Source: CADEEX01 sp964577955 (GTDB taxonomy: Bacteria; Acidobacteriota; Vicinamibacteria; Vicinamibacterales; CAVVIG01). Taken from it: a stretch of DNA of 64,000 bases. Positions 48,057 to 56,690 of this stretch are shown here, piece by piece; the first letter of the stretch is position 1; the number at the start of each line of letters is the position of its first letter. The stretch covers positions 1 through 64,000 of the forward strand of contig CAZOAZ010000013.1 of NCBI GenBank assembly GCA_964577955.1, in the 5' to 3' direction. The notes beneath the pieces were generated by a model. That model did no database searches and was not told where the DNA came from. It saw only the letters and a program-made list of their open reading frames with translations. The position numbers were made by a program, and so were the translations under genes.

Positions 48057-50764
48057 TTGCTCCCGCGCGCATGCCGGCCTCCGACGACGCGAATGCGTCG
48101 CGTCTGATCCTGCGCGACGGGTCGGTCGTCGGTGTCCACACGGCTGCCGAGGCTGACCGCGAGGCGATTCGGCGTTTCTTTCATGAGCTGTCCCCGGAGG
48201 ATCGCCACCGCCGTTTCCTGGCCACCATTGACCCGCCGGACGTCACGATCGATCGCCACTGCGGCCCCCAGGATCCCGCGCGCGGGCTGACGCTGGTCGC
48301 GACGCGGCTCGAGGGGGATCAGCCGCGCGTCGTCGGGAGCGCGTCCTACACGGTGACCTCCCCCGGCGCGGCCGAGGCCGCCTTCGCCGTCGCCGGCGAT
48401 CTTCAGGGGCACGGTCTCGGCATGCTGCTGCTGGAACAACTGGCGGCGCAGGCGCGGAATCATGGTATCGAGCGATTTGTCGCCACGACGTTCACCGAGA
48501 ACGTCCCGATGCTGGAGGTCTTCCGCCACTCGGGATTCCTCGTGCGCACCAACGTTGCGGCGGGTTGTGTCGATGTCGAGCTCGAGCTGGAGGCTGATCG
48601 ATCCGGTATCGCCGCCGCGGAGGCAAGGCGCCAGCAGGCCACGGTTCACTCTCTCGACCATCTCCTCAAGCCGCGCCGCGTCGCCGTGATCGGCGCGTCG
48701 CGCGATCCCAAGAAGATCGGCAGCCATGTCCTCTCGGCGCTGCTCGCCGGCGGGTACACCGGACAGATCGATGTCGTCCATGCCGAAGCAACGGAGATTC
48801 AGGGCCTTCGGACCGTCACGTCTGCGCGCGATCTGTCCGCCGGCGTCGATCTCGCGGTGATCGCGGTACCCGCCAATCGCGTGCTCGCGACCGTCGACGA
48901 CTGCGGACACGCCGGCGTGCGCACGCTGATCATTCTCAGTGCGGGCTTCGCCGAATCCGGGCCGGACGGCCGAACGCTCCAGGACGCCGTGCTCGCTCGA
49001 GCTCGCGGCTACGGCATGCGGCTGCTCGGGCCCAACTGCCTCGGCGTCCTCAATCTGGATCCAGCGGTCCGGCTGAACGCGTCATTTTCCCCCGCGATCC
49101 CGCCGGCGGGCGACATCGCGTTTGTCTCGCAAAGCGGTGCGCTCGGCATCGCGGTCCTCGATCTGGCGGCGGAACGAGGCCTGGGCCTTTCCACATTTGT
49201 CAGCATCGGCAACCGCGCCGACGTCTCGAGCAACGACTTGCTCGAGTATTGGCAGGAGGACGCTGCGGCCCGAGTGATTCTGCTCTACCTTGAGTCGTTC
49301 GGGAATCCGCGGCGGTTCGCGCGCATCGCCCGACGGACGTCACGCCAGAAGCCGATCGTCGCGCTCAAGGCGGGCCGGACCACTGGTGGCGCCCGCGCCG
49401 CAGGGAGTCACACCGCGGCGCTCGCCAGCAATGACGCGATCGTCGAAGCCGTCTTCCAGCAGACCGGTGTCATCCGCGCCGAATCCGCCGACGAATTGTT
49501 CGATCTTGCCGCCTGCCTCGACAGCCAGCCGCTGCCGGCGGGTCGCCGCGTCGCGATCGTCACCAATGCCGGCGGACCGGGAATCCTGGCGGCTGATGCC
49601 TGCGACGGCGCCGGGCTGACGCTCGCGGACCTCTCGCCCGACACCGCGGCACGGCTCCAGGCCGCCCTGCCGGCCGCCGCGAGCCGCACCAATCCGATCG
49701 ACATGATCGCCGCGGCCACTGCACCCAACTACCGGGCCACGCTCGACGCCGTCCTCCTCGACCCGGGTGTCGATGCCGTCGTCGTCATTTACACTCCGAT
49801 TGACGTGAATCGATCGAGCGGCATCCTGGCGGCCATCGGTGATGCGGTCGTGGCGGCGCGCACCGCGGCAATTCAGAAACCGGTCCTGGTGTGCTTCACT
49901 GGGCGCCAGCGGCCCACGACGGTCGCGGCTGGGGCGGAACGCCTGCCGGTCTATCTCTTTCCCGAGAATGCGGTTCGCGCGCTCGGGAAGATCACGCGCT
50001 ACGCCGACTGGCGCCGCCAGCCGGAAGGCGTCTACGTGGAACACGACGACATCCGGGTCGAAGACGCGCGGCGGATCTGTGCCCAGGCACTCGCCCAGCG
50101 CGGCCCGGGCTGGCTGACCGCGGACGAAACGACCGAGCTGTTGCGCGCCGGCACTCTTCCGCTCGTCGCGTCCGCGACCGCGGCGACGGCCGACGAGGCC
50201 GTGCGAATCGCCGCGATGAGTGGGTATCCGGTCGCCGCCAAGATGATCGCGCGCGGCGGACAGCACAAGACCGATGTCGGCGGGGTCTGCACCGCTCTGT
50301 CGAGCGCGGCCGCGGTCAGGGAGGCGTTCGACCTTCTTCAGGCGCGCGCGACACGGCTTCCCTCCGGCAGCGTCGATCCGGGTGTGCTGATCCAGCCGAT
50401 GATGACCGGCATCGAAACCTTCGTCGGGCTGACGCACGACCCGGTGTTCGGTCCGGTCATCGGCTTTGGCATGGGCGGTGTGAACGTCGAGATCTTCCGC
50501 GACGTGCACTTTCGGCCGGCGCCGCTGTCCGATCGCGACATCGCCGATCTCATGGCACAATCGGCCATCGGGCGCCTGTTGGACGGGTATCGTGGTCATC
50601 CGCCCGCCGATCGGCCCGCGCTCGAACAGGTTCTACAGCGCCTCTCGCAACTCGCGGAAGCGCTTCCTGAAATCGTCGAACTGGACCTCAATCCAGTCAT
50701 GGTTCAACCGCGTGGAGAAGGCTGCCGCATCGTCGACGCCCGAATCCGCGTCGCCGCCATTTAA
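48053..50764 (+). CDS. GNAT domain fused to ADP-forming acyl-CoA synthetase (Pat-like)
   Basis: 903 residues. GNAT domain at the N-terminus (about 15-180: GHGLGMLLLEQLAAQARNHG), then CoA-binding and ligase domains (VAVIGASRDPKKIG, GPNCLGVLNLD, SQSGALGIAVLD, GSHTAALASN) and a C-terminal ATP-grasp (KMIARGGQHKTDVGG). Pat proteins acetylate lysines of acyl-CoA synthetases and other enzymes; here the GNAT comes first, the reverse of Salmonella Pat and like some actinobacterial members. The GTG at 48053 overlaps the Usp stop; an ATG at 48071 is the alternative. Ligase activity cannot be judged by eye. Confidence 0.88.
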   Translation: MIAPARMPASDDANASRLILRDGSVVGVHTAAEADREAIRRFFHELSPEDRHRRFLATIDPPDVTIDRHCGPQDPARGLTLVATRLEGDQPRVVGSASYTVTSPGAAEAAFAVAGDLQGHGLGMLLLEQLAAQARNHGIERFVATTFTENVPMLEVFRHSGFLVRTNVAAGCVDVELELEADRSGIAAAEARRQQATVHSLDHLLKPRRVAVIGASRDPKKIGSHVLSALLAGGYTGQIDVVHAEATEIQGLRTVTSARDLSAGVDLAVIAVPANRVLATVDDCGHAGVRTLIILSAGFAESGPDGRTLQDAVLARARGYGMRLLGPNCLGVLNLDPAVRLNASFSPAIPPAGDIAFVSQSGALGIAVLDLAAERGLGLSTFVSIGNRADVSSNDLLEYWQEDAAARVILLYLESFGNPRRFARIARRTSRQKPIVALKAGRTTGGARAAGSHTAALASNDAIVEAVFQQTGVIRAESADELFDLAACLDSQPLPAGRRVAIVTNAGGPGILAADACDGAGLTLADLSPDTAARLQAALPAAASRTNPIDMIAAATAPNYRATLDAVLLDPGVDAVVVIYTPIDVNRSSGILAAIGDAVVAARTAAIQKPVLVCFTGRQRPTTVAAGAERLPVYLFPENAVRALGKITRYADWRRQPEGVYVEHDDIRVEDARRICAQALAQRGPGWLTADETTELLRAGTLPLVASATAATADEAVRIAAMSGYPVAAKMIARGGQHKTDVGGVCTALSSAAAVREAFDLLQARATRLPSGSVDPGVLIQPMMTGIETFVGLTHDPVFGPVIGFGMGGVNVEIFRDVHFRPAPLSDRDIADLMAQSAIGRLLDGYRGHPPADRPALEQVLQRLSQLAEALPEIVELDLNPVMVQPRGEGCRIVDARIRVAAI

Positions 50765-50791
50765 CAACCGCCCGTCGCCTGGAGTGTCCTC

Positions 50792-51172
50792 ATGTCTACT
50801 CATGCTGTCGTCTGGATCGATCACAAAGAAGCCCGGGTCTTTCATGTCGCCAAGAAGACGGCTGACGAGGTGACGATCCTGTCGCCTCAGCACCACGTGC
50901 ATCGCCATCCCAAGGGCCAGGGCGAAGCGCGCGAACATCCCGACGATGCCAAGCGCTTCTTTCACGAGATCGCGGGGTCACTGAAAGGGATCGATGCGAT
51001 CCTCATCGTCGGACCGTCGTCGGCCAAGCTCGAACTGTTCAAGTACCTTCATGAGCACGACCGGGCGGTTGGCGACAACGTCGTCGGCGTCGAGTCGGCG
51101 GATCACCCGACCGATGGCGAAATCGTCGCGCGGGCGCGAAGCTACTTCAGGGCGAGCGATCGGATGCGATAG
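50792..51172 (+). CDS. Small eRF1-domain-like 'translational machinery' protein
   Basis: 126 residues. STHAVVWIDHKEARVFHV, the HHVHRHPKGQGE loop and GSLKGIDAILIVGPSSAKLELFKYLHEH match a bacterial family annotated as translational machinery protein, an RNase-H-like or eRF1 domain 3-like fold. The role is not established, though members occur near stress and hibernation genes. It follows the Pat-like gene by 27 nt with GGAG upstream, so it is likely the third gene of the Usp-Pat unit. Confidence 0.8.
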   Translation: MSTHAVVWIDHKEARVFHVAKKTADEVTILSPQHHVHRHPKGQGEAREHPDDAKRFFHEIAGSLKGIDAILIVGPSSAKLELFKYLHEHDRAVGDNVVGVESADHPTDGEIVARARSYFRASDRMR

Positions 51173-51260
51173 AGACCGATCACAAGACGATCGAGGCCAG
51201 CACCCCGTGACGCGCCGCGGTAGACATCGAAGGAGCGGTTCCTTGCAGACGACGAGCACC

Positions 51261-53120
51261 TCATGGCTGACCGACGCCGGCAAGCCCTCGTGCCGGCCAT
51301 GCGGTGCTCGCCTGTGATTCGTCATGGTCACGACGAAACTGGATCGCGTGGAGCATCGCGTAGAGACCGCCGCGATCGAGCAGTTCCTGATGGGTGCCGC
51401 GTTCGACGATCGCGCCCGCATCGACGACGAAGATCACGTCGGCGCGGCGAATCGTCGCCAGGCGATGTGCATTGATGATGCACGTGCGACCGGCAGTCAG
51501 GTTTCCAAGCGCCTCGAGAACCAACTGTTCCGACTTCGCGTCGAGGCCGGTCGTCGGCTCGTCCATGATCAGGATCGGTGCGTCGCGAATGATCGCCCGC
51601 GCGATGGCGATCCGCTGCCGCTGTCCGCCGGAGAGCGTAGCCCCGCGCTCTCCCACCAGCGTGTCGTAGCCATCGGGAAGCGCCCTGATGAATTCGTCGG
51701 CGTGCGCCAGGGTCGCGGCCCGCACGATATCGGCGCGCGTCGCCGTTGGCCGTCCGTAGGCGATGTTCTGCCAGACCGGCGCATGAAACAGGATCGACTC
51801 CTGCGGGACGAAGCTGATGTTCTGGCGGAGCGAGTCGAGCGTGTAGCGGCGCACATCCCGATCGTCGATGCGGATCTCGCCTGACTGGACATCGTAGAAC
51901 CGCGGAATCAGATTGATGAGGGTCGTCTTGCCGGCGCCGGTCGGACCGACGAAGGCGGCGATCTGTCCGGGCGCAATCGCCAGGCTGACGTCTTTCACGG
52001 CGAGCCGATCTGCGGTGTAGCCGAACGAGACATGATCGAACGCGATCGCCCCGCGAACCGTTCCGGCCGTCAGCACCTCACCGCGATCGGCAGTCTGCTC
52101 GGGCTCGCGCATGACCTCCTGGATGGCCTCGAGGCCGACCGACGCGCGCGACACCGTGTTGGCCATTCTGGCCAGATCCTTCACGGGCGAATAGAGTTTG
52201 CGCAGGTAGAGCATGACGATCACCAGCGCGCCGGCCGTCATCGCGCCCGACAGGACCAGCCGCGCGCCGTACCACAAGACGACGCCGGTGCCGGCGGCGA
52301 TGATCACGTCGATGAGCGGCGAGAGACGGGCCTTGAGCGCGCGGGCCTCGAGCGTCGCCTCGACCTGCTCGCGGCTGCCCCGCTCGAACCGGCGTTCCTC
52401 GAAGTCCTCCCCCGCGAACGCCTTGACCACCCGAATCGACGAGAACACTTCGGCAATCGTCGACACGACCTCGCTCTCCTTCTTCCGCGCCCGTCGCGAC
52501 ATCTGCTTGACCCGTCGTTTGTAGCGGAGTGCGATGCCGAAGAGCAGCGGCGTGATCGCGAGGGCGAGCAGGCTGAACCGCCAATTGAGATAGAACATCA
52601 GGCCGAGCATGCCGGCGAGCGTCAGCAGGTCGATCAACGCGTCCACCAGCACCGCGGTCGCCAGGCTTTGCACGGCGTCAATGTCTCTGGTCATGCGATT
52701 GATCAAGTCGCCGGTTTGTCGCTGGTCATAGAACTGCAGGGACAGGCGCTCGATGTGGTGATACACCCTGCAGCGCAGGTCATGGCCGACCCACTCGCCT
52801 ACGCTCGACAGCAAGTAGCTCTGGGCGTACGAACTGATCGCATCGATGATCGCGATCGCGACGACCGCCGCCACCGCAAACAGGAGAATCGCGTTGGTGT
52901 TGTCGCCGAATACCGTCTGCAGGAACGTCGTGAGCCAGGCCGGCAGCCGCCGCCCGGCGAGGACGTTGTCGAGGACGATCTTCAACGGCCAGGGCTGCAA
53001 CAGGTCGGCGGCGCTGATACCGATCACCGCCACCAGTGCGAGAGCGAGCCGCTTCCAGTGCGGCCGGAGCACCGCCGCGAAGTCGATGACCCTGGCGCTT
53101 GGTTCTTGGAGAACAGGCAA
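51261..53120 (-). CDS. ABC exporter, fused permease-ATPase (MsbA-like)
   Basis: 619 residues from TTG at 53120 (no other start fits the first membrane segment). Six transmembrane helices in 1-320, then the ATPase with Walker A GPTGAGKTT, a Q-loop, signature LSGGQRQRIAIARAI and Walker B ILIMDEPTTGLD, and H-loop NAHR. A homodimeric half-exporter that could move lipids, peptides or drugs. The last 20 residues after QFRRDHDE are low in structure. It is divergent from the YtfJ-like gene. Confidence 0.92.
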   Translation of the reverse strand: MPVLQEPSARVIDFAAVLRPHWKRLALALVAVIGISAADLLQPWPLKIVLDNVLAGRRLPAWLTTFLQTVFGDNTNAILLFAVAAVVAIAIIDAISSYAQSYLLSSVGEWVGHDLRCRVYHHIERLSLQFYDQRQTGDLINRMTRDIDAVQSLATAVLVDALIDLLTLAGMLGLMFYLNWRFSLLALAITPLLFGIALRYKRRVKQMSRRARKKESEVVSTIAEVFSSIRVVKAFAGEDFEERRFERGSREQVEATLEARALKARLSPLIDVIIAAGTGVVLWYGARLVLSGAMTAGALVIVMLYLRKLYSPVKDLARMANTVSRASVGLEAIQEVMREPEQTADRGEVLTAGTVRGAIAFDHVSFGYTADRLAVKDVSLAIAPGQIAAFVGPTGAGKTTLINLIPRFYDVQSGEIRIDDRDVRRYTLDSLRQNISFVPQESILFHAPVWQNIAYGRPTATRADIVRAATLAHADEFIRALPDGYDTLVGERGATLSGGQRQRIAIARAIIRDAPILIMDEPTTGLDAKSEQLVLEALGNLTAGRTCIINAHRLATIRRADVIFVVDAGAIVERGTHQELLDRGGLYAMLHAIQFRRDHDESQASTAWPARGLAGVGQP

Positions 53121-53317
53121 TCAACGGACGCTCGAGCAAAGGCCAGACCACCTCGGCACCCGTTCAGCGGCGCTCTTTTTTGTAGTCCGGCAGCGGAGTT
53201 TTCCGGACGATGGTGAGATTTTCCCAACCGCCGCAGCCGTCCCGGTCTCCAGCGGCGATCGGCGCGGCGTGGCGGATTTATTGCACTGAGCCAGGACGCC
53301 TTCACCTGGAGATTCCC
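53121..53317. promoter_or_regulatory. Divergent region between ABC exporter and YtfJ-like gene
   Basis: 197 nt with no gene. TAGTCCGG (53183-53190) and CGGAGTTTTCCGGAC (53194-53208) resemble the motifs of this island. CACCTGGAGATTCCC before 53318 is the ribosome site of the rightward gene. Confidence 0.35.
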
Positions 53318-53701
53318 ATGATGAGTCCCGCGCCCTTCAGCTCAATCGGCGAGCTGCTCGAACGCAGCCTGAACATTCGTCACGTCTATGGCGAGCCGGT
53401 GCATCGTGGCGACACGACAGTCGTGCCCGTCGCTCAGGTCGCCTACGTCTTCGGCGGTGGGGGCGGTCAGGCACCCGCTCGCGGGCACGGCCGCGTCGCG
53501 GATGCAGGTGCGGCAGACCAGGACGGACGGCGGGATGCGCAAGGGGCCGGCGGCGGTGGCGCGGTCCGCATGATGCCGGTCGGCGCCCTCGAAGTCGGAC
53601 CGGAGGGCACTCGCTTCATTCACTTCCACCCGTTCAAGCCGCTGCTCGGCGCGGTAGCGGCCGGGCTCGTGGCCGGATGGCTGCTGGCGCGCCGCCGCTG
53701 A
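53318..53701 (+). CDS. YtfJ/GerW-family protein
   Basis: 127 residues from the ATG at 53318 (GGAG 6 nt upstream). The family core is visible: ELLERSLNIRHVYGEPVHRGDTTVVPVAQVAYVFGGGGG, then a Gly/Ala/Asp-rich linker and AVRMMPVGALEVGPEG. The C-terminus adds one hydrophobic segment (LLGAVAAGLVAGWLLA) followed by RRR, suggesting membrane attachment. Sporulation roles known in Bacillus do not apply; in other phyla the function is unknown. Single gene. Confidence 0.82.
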   Translation: MMSPAPFSSIGELLERSLNIRHVYGEPVHRGDTTVVPVAQVAYVFGGGGGQAPARGHGRVADAGAADQDGRRDAQGAGGGGAVRMMPVGALEVGPEGTRFIHFHPFKPLLGAVAAGLVAGWLLARRR

Positions 53702-53871
53702 CCGTCGCGAGCGACGAGCCCGCGGACCGATCATCGCCGCCGAACGGTTCGGCACTCACGGGTGGATGCTCTGGAACCCGCGCAACGAGTACTCGGCGAC
53801 TGATCTGGCGCCGCGCCACTGACGACTTCGAGTGAATGGCCCGCCTGAAGTTCGTCCGGCCGTTCCAGCCG
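53702..53871. other. Gap between YtfJ-like gene and the miniature element
   Basis: 170 nt in which I see no gene, promoter or convincing dyad. Confidence 0.4.
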
Positions 53872-54037
53872 CTAGTGGCCTGTCCACGCTGAAGCAGTAC
53901 CGATTGCCGGAGCGCGGCGCCCGGATCGCAAGGCGCGAAGAGCGAGCTTATTGGGCATAAGTGAGCGATGAGCAACGCCGCGAGGCGGGATGCCCCGCCC
54001 GGCAGGCGGTACTGCTTCAGCGTGGACAGGCCACTAG
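53872..54037. mobile_element. MITE-like element with 31-bp perfect inverted repeats
   Basis: Left arm 53872-53902 (CTAGTGGCCTGTCCACGCTG...) and right arm 54007-54037 are exact reverse complements over 31 bp and enclose 104 bp without a coding frame. Beyond the arms, pairing continues imperfectly inward (GTACCG..TGCCGG). The 166-bp size, perfect ends and absence of a transposase suggest a non-autonomous element or a mobile hairpin. Its right end supplies the TAG stop of the acyltransferase gene. No clear target-site duplication was found. Confidence 0.75.
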
Positions 54038-54783
54038 TGCCGCCCAACCGGGTGGATCGGGACGGCCGGAACGCCGGCGTAGATCTGCCCGCCCGCGAGC
54101 TCGGCATGCTTCGGGACAAAACTCAGGGCCCCGACTTGCGTATCGGGCCCGATCTCGACGCCGATCTCGATGACGCTGCTGAGTCCGATCGTGACGTTTC
54201 GACCGAGCCTTACCCGCGCGGTCTTCAGAAGACCGCCCTCCACGGTGTGTCCCGACAGATGCACCCCGCCGCCGATCACGACATCGTCGCCGAATTCGAG
54301 CAGGTTGTAGTCGCTCACCGAGAGACTATTGATGTACACGCGCTTGCCCAGCCGCGCCCCTCCCAGGCGGACGTGAGCCGTCCAGATCGGTGTCCCGCGA
54401 AACAGTGATCCAGCGATGAACCTGACCAGATGGATCGACGCGCCGTACCGGACCCAGCGCAGGAGCGCCCAATCGAAGTCGGCGAGCCGCAGTTCAACGT
54501 TCACGGGCGTCTGCCACCCCACCAGCCGCCACGCAAGCGGCGCGATCAGCATCAGGCACACCGCAAAAAGCACGTAGGATGGGACGATGGCAGCACTGCC
54601 CAGGACGGCCCCCATCCCCGGCCCCGTGACCGCCGGCATCAACAGCTGCCACAAGAGGACGACCGGCAGGATGGACACGGCGCACACGACGACCTGGACG
54701 ACGATCAACGTCGCGACCGTCCAGACGATGCGCCACGCGATCACGGCCGTTGACGCCCCTCGGGTTTCTCGCGGCTGCGACAT
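54034..54783 (-). CDS. Membrane-bound hexapeptide-repeat acyltransferase
   Basis: 249 residues from the ATG at 54783 (GGGGCTC upstream). Two to three membrane helices (about 15-85) precede a left-handed beta-helix built of hexapeptide repeats from about residue 120: LGKRVYINSLSV, FGDDVVIGGGVHLSGHTV, LGRNVTIGLSSVIEIGVEIG. It resembles the terminal domain of Pls/PosA-type synthetases and other LbH acetyltransferases acting on lipids or peptides. Its stop codon lies within the right arm of the adjacent miniature element, so the C-terminus was probably reset by the insertion. It diverges from a hydrolase gene with an 8-nt gap. Confidence 0.78.
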   Translation of the reverse strand: MSQPRETRGASTAVIAWRIVWTVATLIVVQVVVCAVSILPVVLLWQLLMPAVTGPGMGAVLGSAAIVPSYVLFAVCLMLIAPLAWRLVGWQTPVNVELRLADFDWALLRWVRYGASIHLVRFIAGSLFRGTPIWTAHVRLGGARLGKRVYINSLSVSDYNLLEFGDDVVIGGGVHLSGHTVEGGLLKTARVRLGRNVTIGLSSVIEIGVEIGPDTQVGALSFVPKHAELAGGQIYAGVPAVPIHPVGRH

Positions 54784-54791
54784 GAGCCCCC

Positions 54792-55547
54792 ATGATGCCT
54801 GACTACGATCCACGGTTGAAGGTCGAAGGAACGGGCCCGGCGCTGATCCTGGTGCCCGGCATGAATGGCAGCGGCGAGCTCTTCTACGGTCAGATCCCGC
54901 GACTCGTGAAGCGCTACCGCGTGGCCACCTACTCTCTGAGAGACGATGCCGGCAGCCTGGACGTCCTGGCCAATGATCTTCTGAACGTGATCGACCGGGC
55001 GGCAGCGCCGGGGGCTCGCGCCATCGTCGTCGGCGAATCGTTCGGCGGCGCGGTCGCCCTCACCTTTGCGTTGAAATATCCGGAACGGGTCGAGGCGCTG
55101 ATCATCCTGAATTCGTTCCCGTACTTCGGACCGCAACTGCGGCTGACCCTGGCGCTGTCAGGCCTGAGCATTCTGCCGTGGGGCGCGATGCGTCTGGTCC
55201 GCCGTCTGACGGCGTGGCGCCTGCATTCCCGGCACACGCATCGCGCCGAGGTCACGCGCTTCATCGAGCTCACCGCCGATGCGACGAAGGACGGCTACGT
55301 GAACCGCCTCAGACTGCTGCGCCGCTACGATGTCCGCGACCAACTCGATCGGCTCCAGCCGCCCGTGCTGTTTCTCGCTGCTGAAGAGGACCACCTGGTT
55401 CCCTCGGTCGCCCAGGCGCGGTACATGTCGGAGCGCACGCCACAAGCCACCCTTCGCATTCTCGAAGGGCATGGCCACATCTGCCTGATCGCGCCGGATC
55501 TCGATCTGAGCGCGATCATCACGGAGTGGCGCGCAAGTCGCGGGTGA
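54792..55547 (+). CDS. Alpha/beta hydrolase
   Basis: 251 residues. GTGPALILVPGMNGSGELFY gives the oxyanion region, GESFGG the nucleophile elbow (Ser), EEDHLVPS the acid and GHGHICL the His. A cap of about 60 residues separates the elbow and the acid. Substrate unknown. The last 20 codons lie in a 60-bp direct repeat whose other copy is at 56631-56690, which suggests the 3' end has been duplicated or exchanged. Confidence 0.87.
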   Translation: MMPDYDPRLKVEGTGPALILVPGMNGSGELFYGQIPRLVKRYRVATYSLRDDAGSLDVLANDLLNVIDRAAAPGARAIVVGESFGGAVALTFALKYPERVEALIILNSFPYFGPQLRLTLALSGLSILPWGAMRLVRRLTAWRLHSRHTHRAEVTRFIELTADATKDGYVNRLRLLRRYDVRDQLDRLQPPVLFLAAEEDHLVPSVAQARYMSERTPQATLRILEGHGHICLIAPDLDLSAIITEWRASRG

Positions 55548-55550
55548 ACC
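55491..55550. repeat. 60-bp direct repeat, copy 1
   Basis: Matches 56631-56690 at 52 of 60 positions with no gaps. This copy ends the alpha/beta hydrolase gene. Confidence 0.85.
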
Positions 55551-55596
55551 ACGCGACTTGAGCCGTCAGTGTGGCGGGTTCACGTGCCGCGACGCT

Positions 55597-56521
55597 CTAC
55601 CGATGCCACGTCTGAAGGTCTCGGATGTAGTTCGCCCGCTCAAAGAGCGCCGGACTGCCAACCGTCTTCAGGCTGACCCGCCCTCGCATCTCCCCAATGG
55701 ACGACATCTTTCGTCGCCTTCACGCCATCTGACCATGTTTCGATGCCGCCGCCGGCAATCAATGACGGTCGGACGCGACCATGAAGAATCGCCAGCCAGC
55801 GCAGTCTCAAGAGCAGCTCCGCACGGCTCGACAGTTCCAGATGAGACACCGCCGAGAGTGCATCGATGTCGATGTCGGGTTGGTAAAACCGGTTGAACAG
55901 TACCAGCCCGTCGACGCCCGCTTGATCGAGTTGGCTCGCCAGGTTCGCGAACGCTGAATAGAACGGTCCGAGCTTCACCGCCACCGGAATCTTGATTGAA
56001 CTCTTCAGCTCGGTGATCGCCAGCAAGAGGGCGCGTTCGATTGATGCAGCGGAGACCTGCGTCTCTGATGCCACTTCATAGAAGTTCACCTCGATGGCGT
56101 CGGCGCCGGCCGCCTCCACCATCGAGGCATATGACAGCCAGGCACCGCCGCCGGTCCCATTGAGCGAGGCGACGATCGGGATCTTCAAGGCTGCCTTGAG
56201 GCGTCTCACATGCTCGAGATAGTCATCGGGCGCGAAGTAGTAACGATCGAGCGGCGGAAATGCCTCGAGCCTCGAGGCGAACGGCAGCAACTCCACAGGT
56301 GTGGCGCCGTGAATGAGTCCGCTCTTGAACTCGGTGATCTGCTCCTGGAACAGTGAGGGAAGGACAATCGCGGCGGCACCGCCGTCCTCAAGCCGGCGTG
56401 CGCCGTCCAGATCAGCGCTGAGCGGCGAGGCACCAGCGACGAAGGGGTGTTCGAGGCGGAGCCCCAGATACGTCGTACTCATATCCACGGCCGGTGCCTT
56501 CGCGGTCCTGACGAGATCCAT
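55597..56521 (-). pseudogene. Decayed dihydroorotate-dehydrogenase-like protein
   Basis: The first 260 or so codons from the ATG at 56521 (AAGGAG 8 nt upstream) match the DHOD-like family: MSTTYLGLRLEHPF, GAAAIVLPSLFQEQI, IVASLNGTGGGAW, IEVNFYE and IPVAVKLGPF. After AGGGIETW the usual barrel strands 7-8 are missing and the frame reads an unrelated tail to a stop at 55640. The true family C-terminus (MRGRVSLK, ALFERANYIRDLQTW) follows in another frame and stops at 55597. So about 45-50 residues were deleted with a frameshift. The enzyme is probably non-functional, though the N-terminal part is otherwise intact. Confidence 0.75.
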
Positions 56522-56630
56522 CGTGCACTCCTTGCGTGCTCACAGTCGAAGAATGCCCGGCGGCCGGGACAAGGCGCTGTCTCCTTTTGCACAGCTGACG
56601 AAGAGCGTGGACGCATCCACCTGTCAGGTC

Positions 56631-56690
56631 GCGCCGGACGTCGCTCTGAGCGCCATCATCACGGAGTGGCGCGCACGTGGTGGATGAACC
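56631..56690. repeat. 60-bp direct repeat, copy 2
   Basis: The partner of 55491-55550. On the plus strand it would encode a hydrolase-like tail (APDVALSAIITEWRARGG); on the minus strand its end is the C-terminus of the dienelactone hydrolase-like gene (WFIHHVRATP). Confidence 0.85.
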
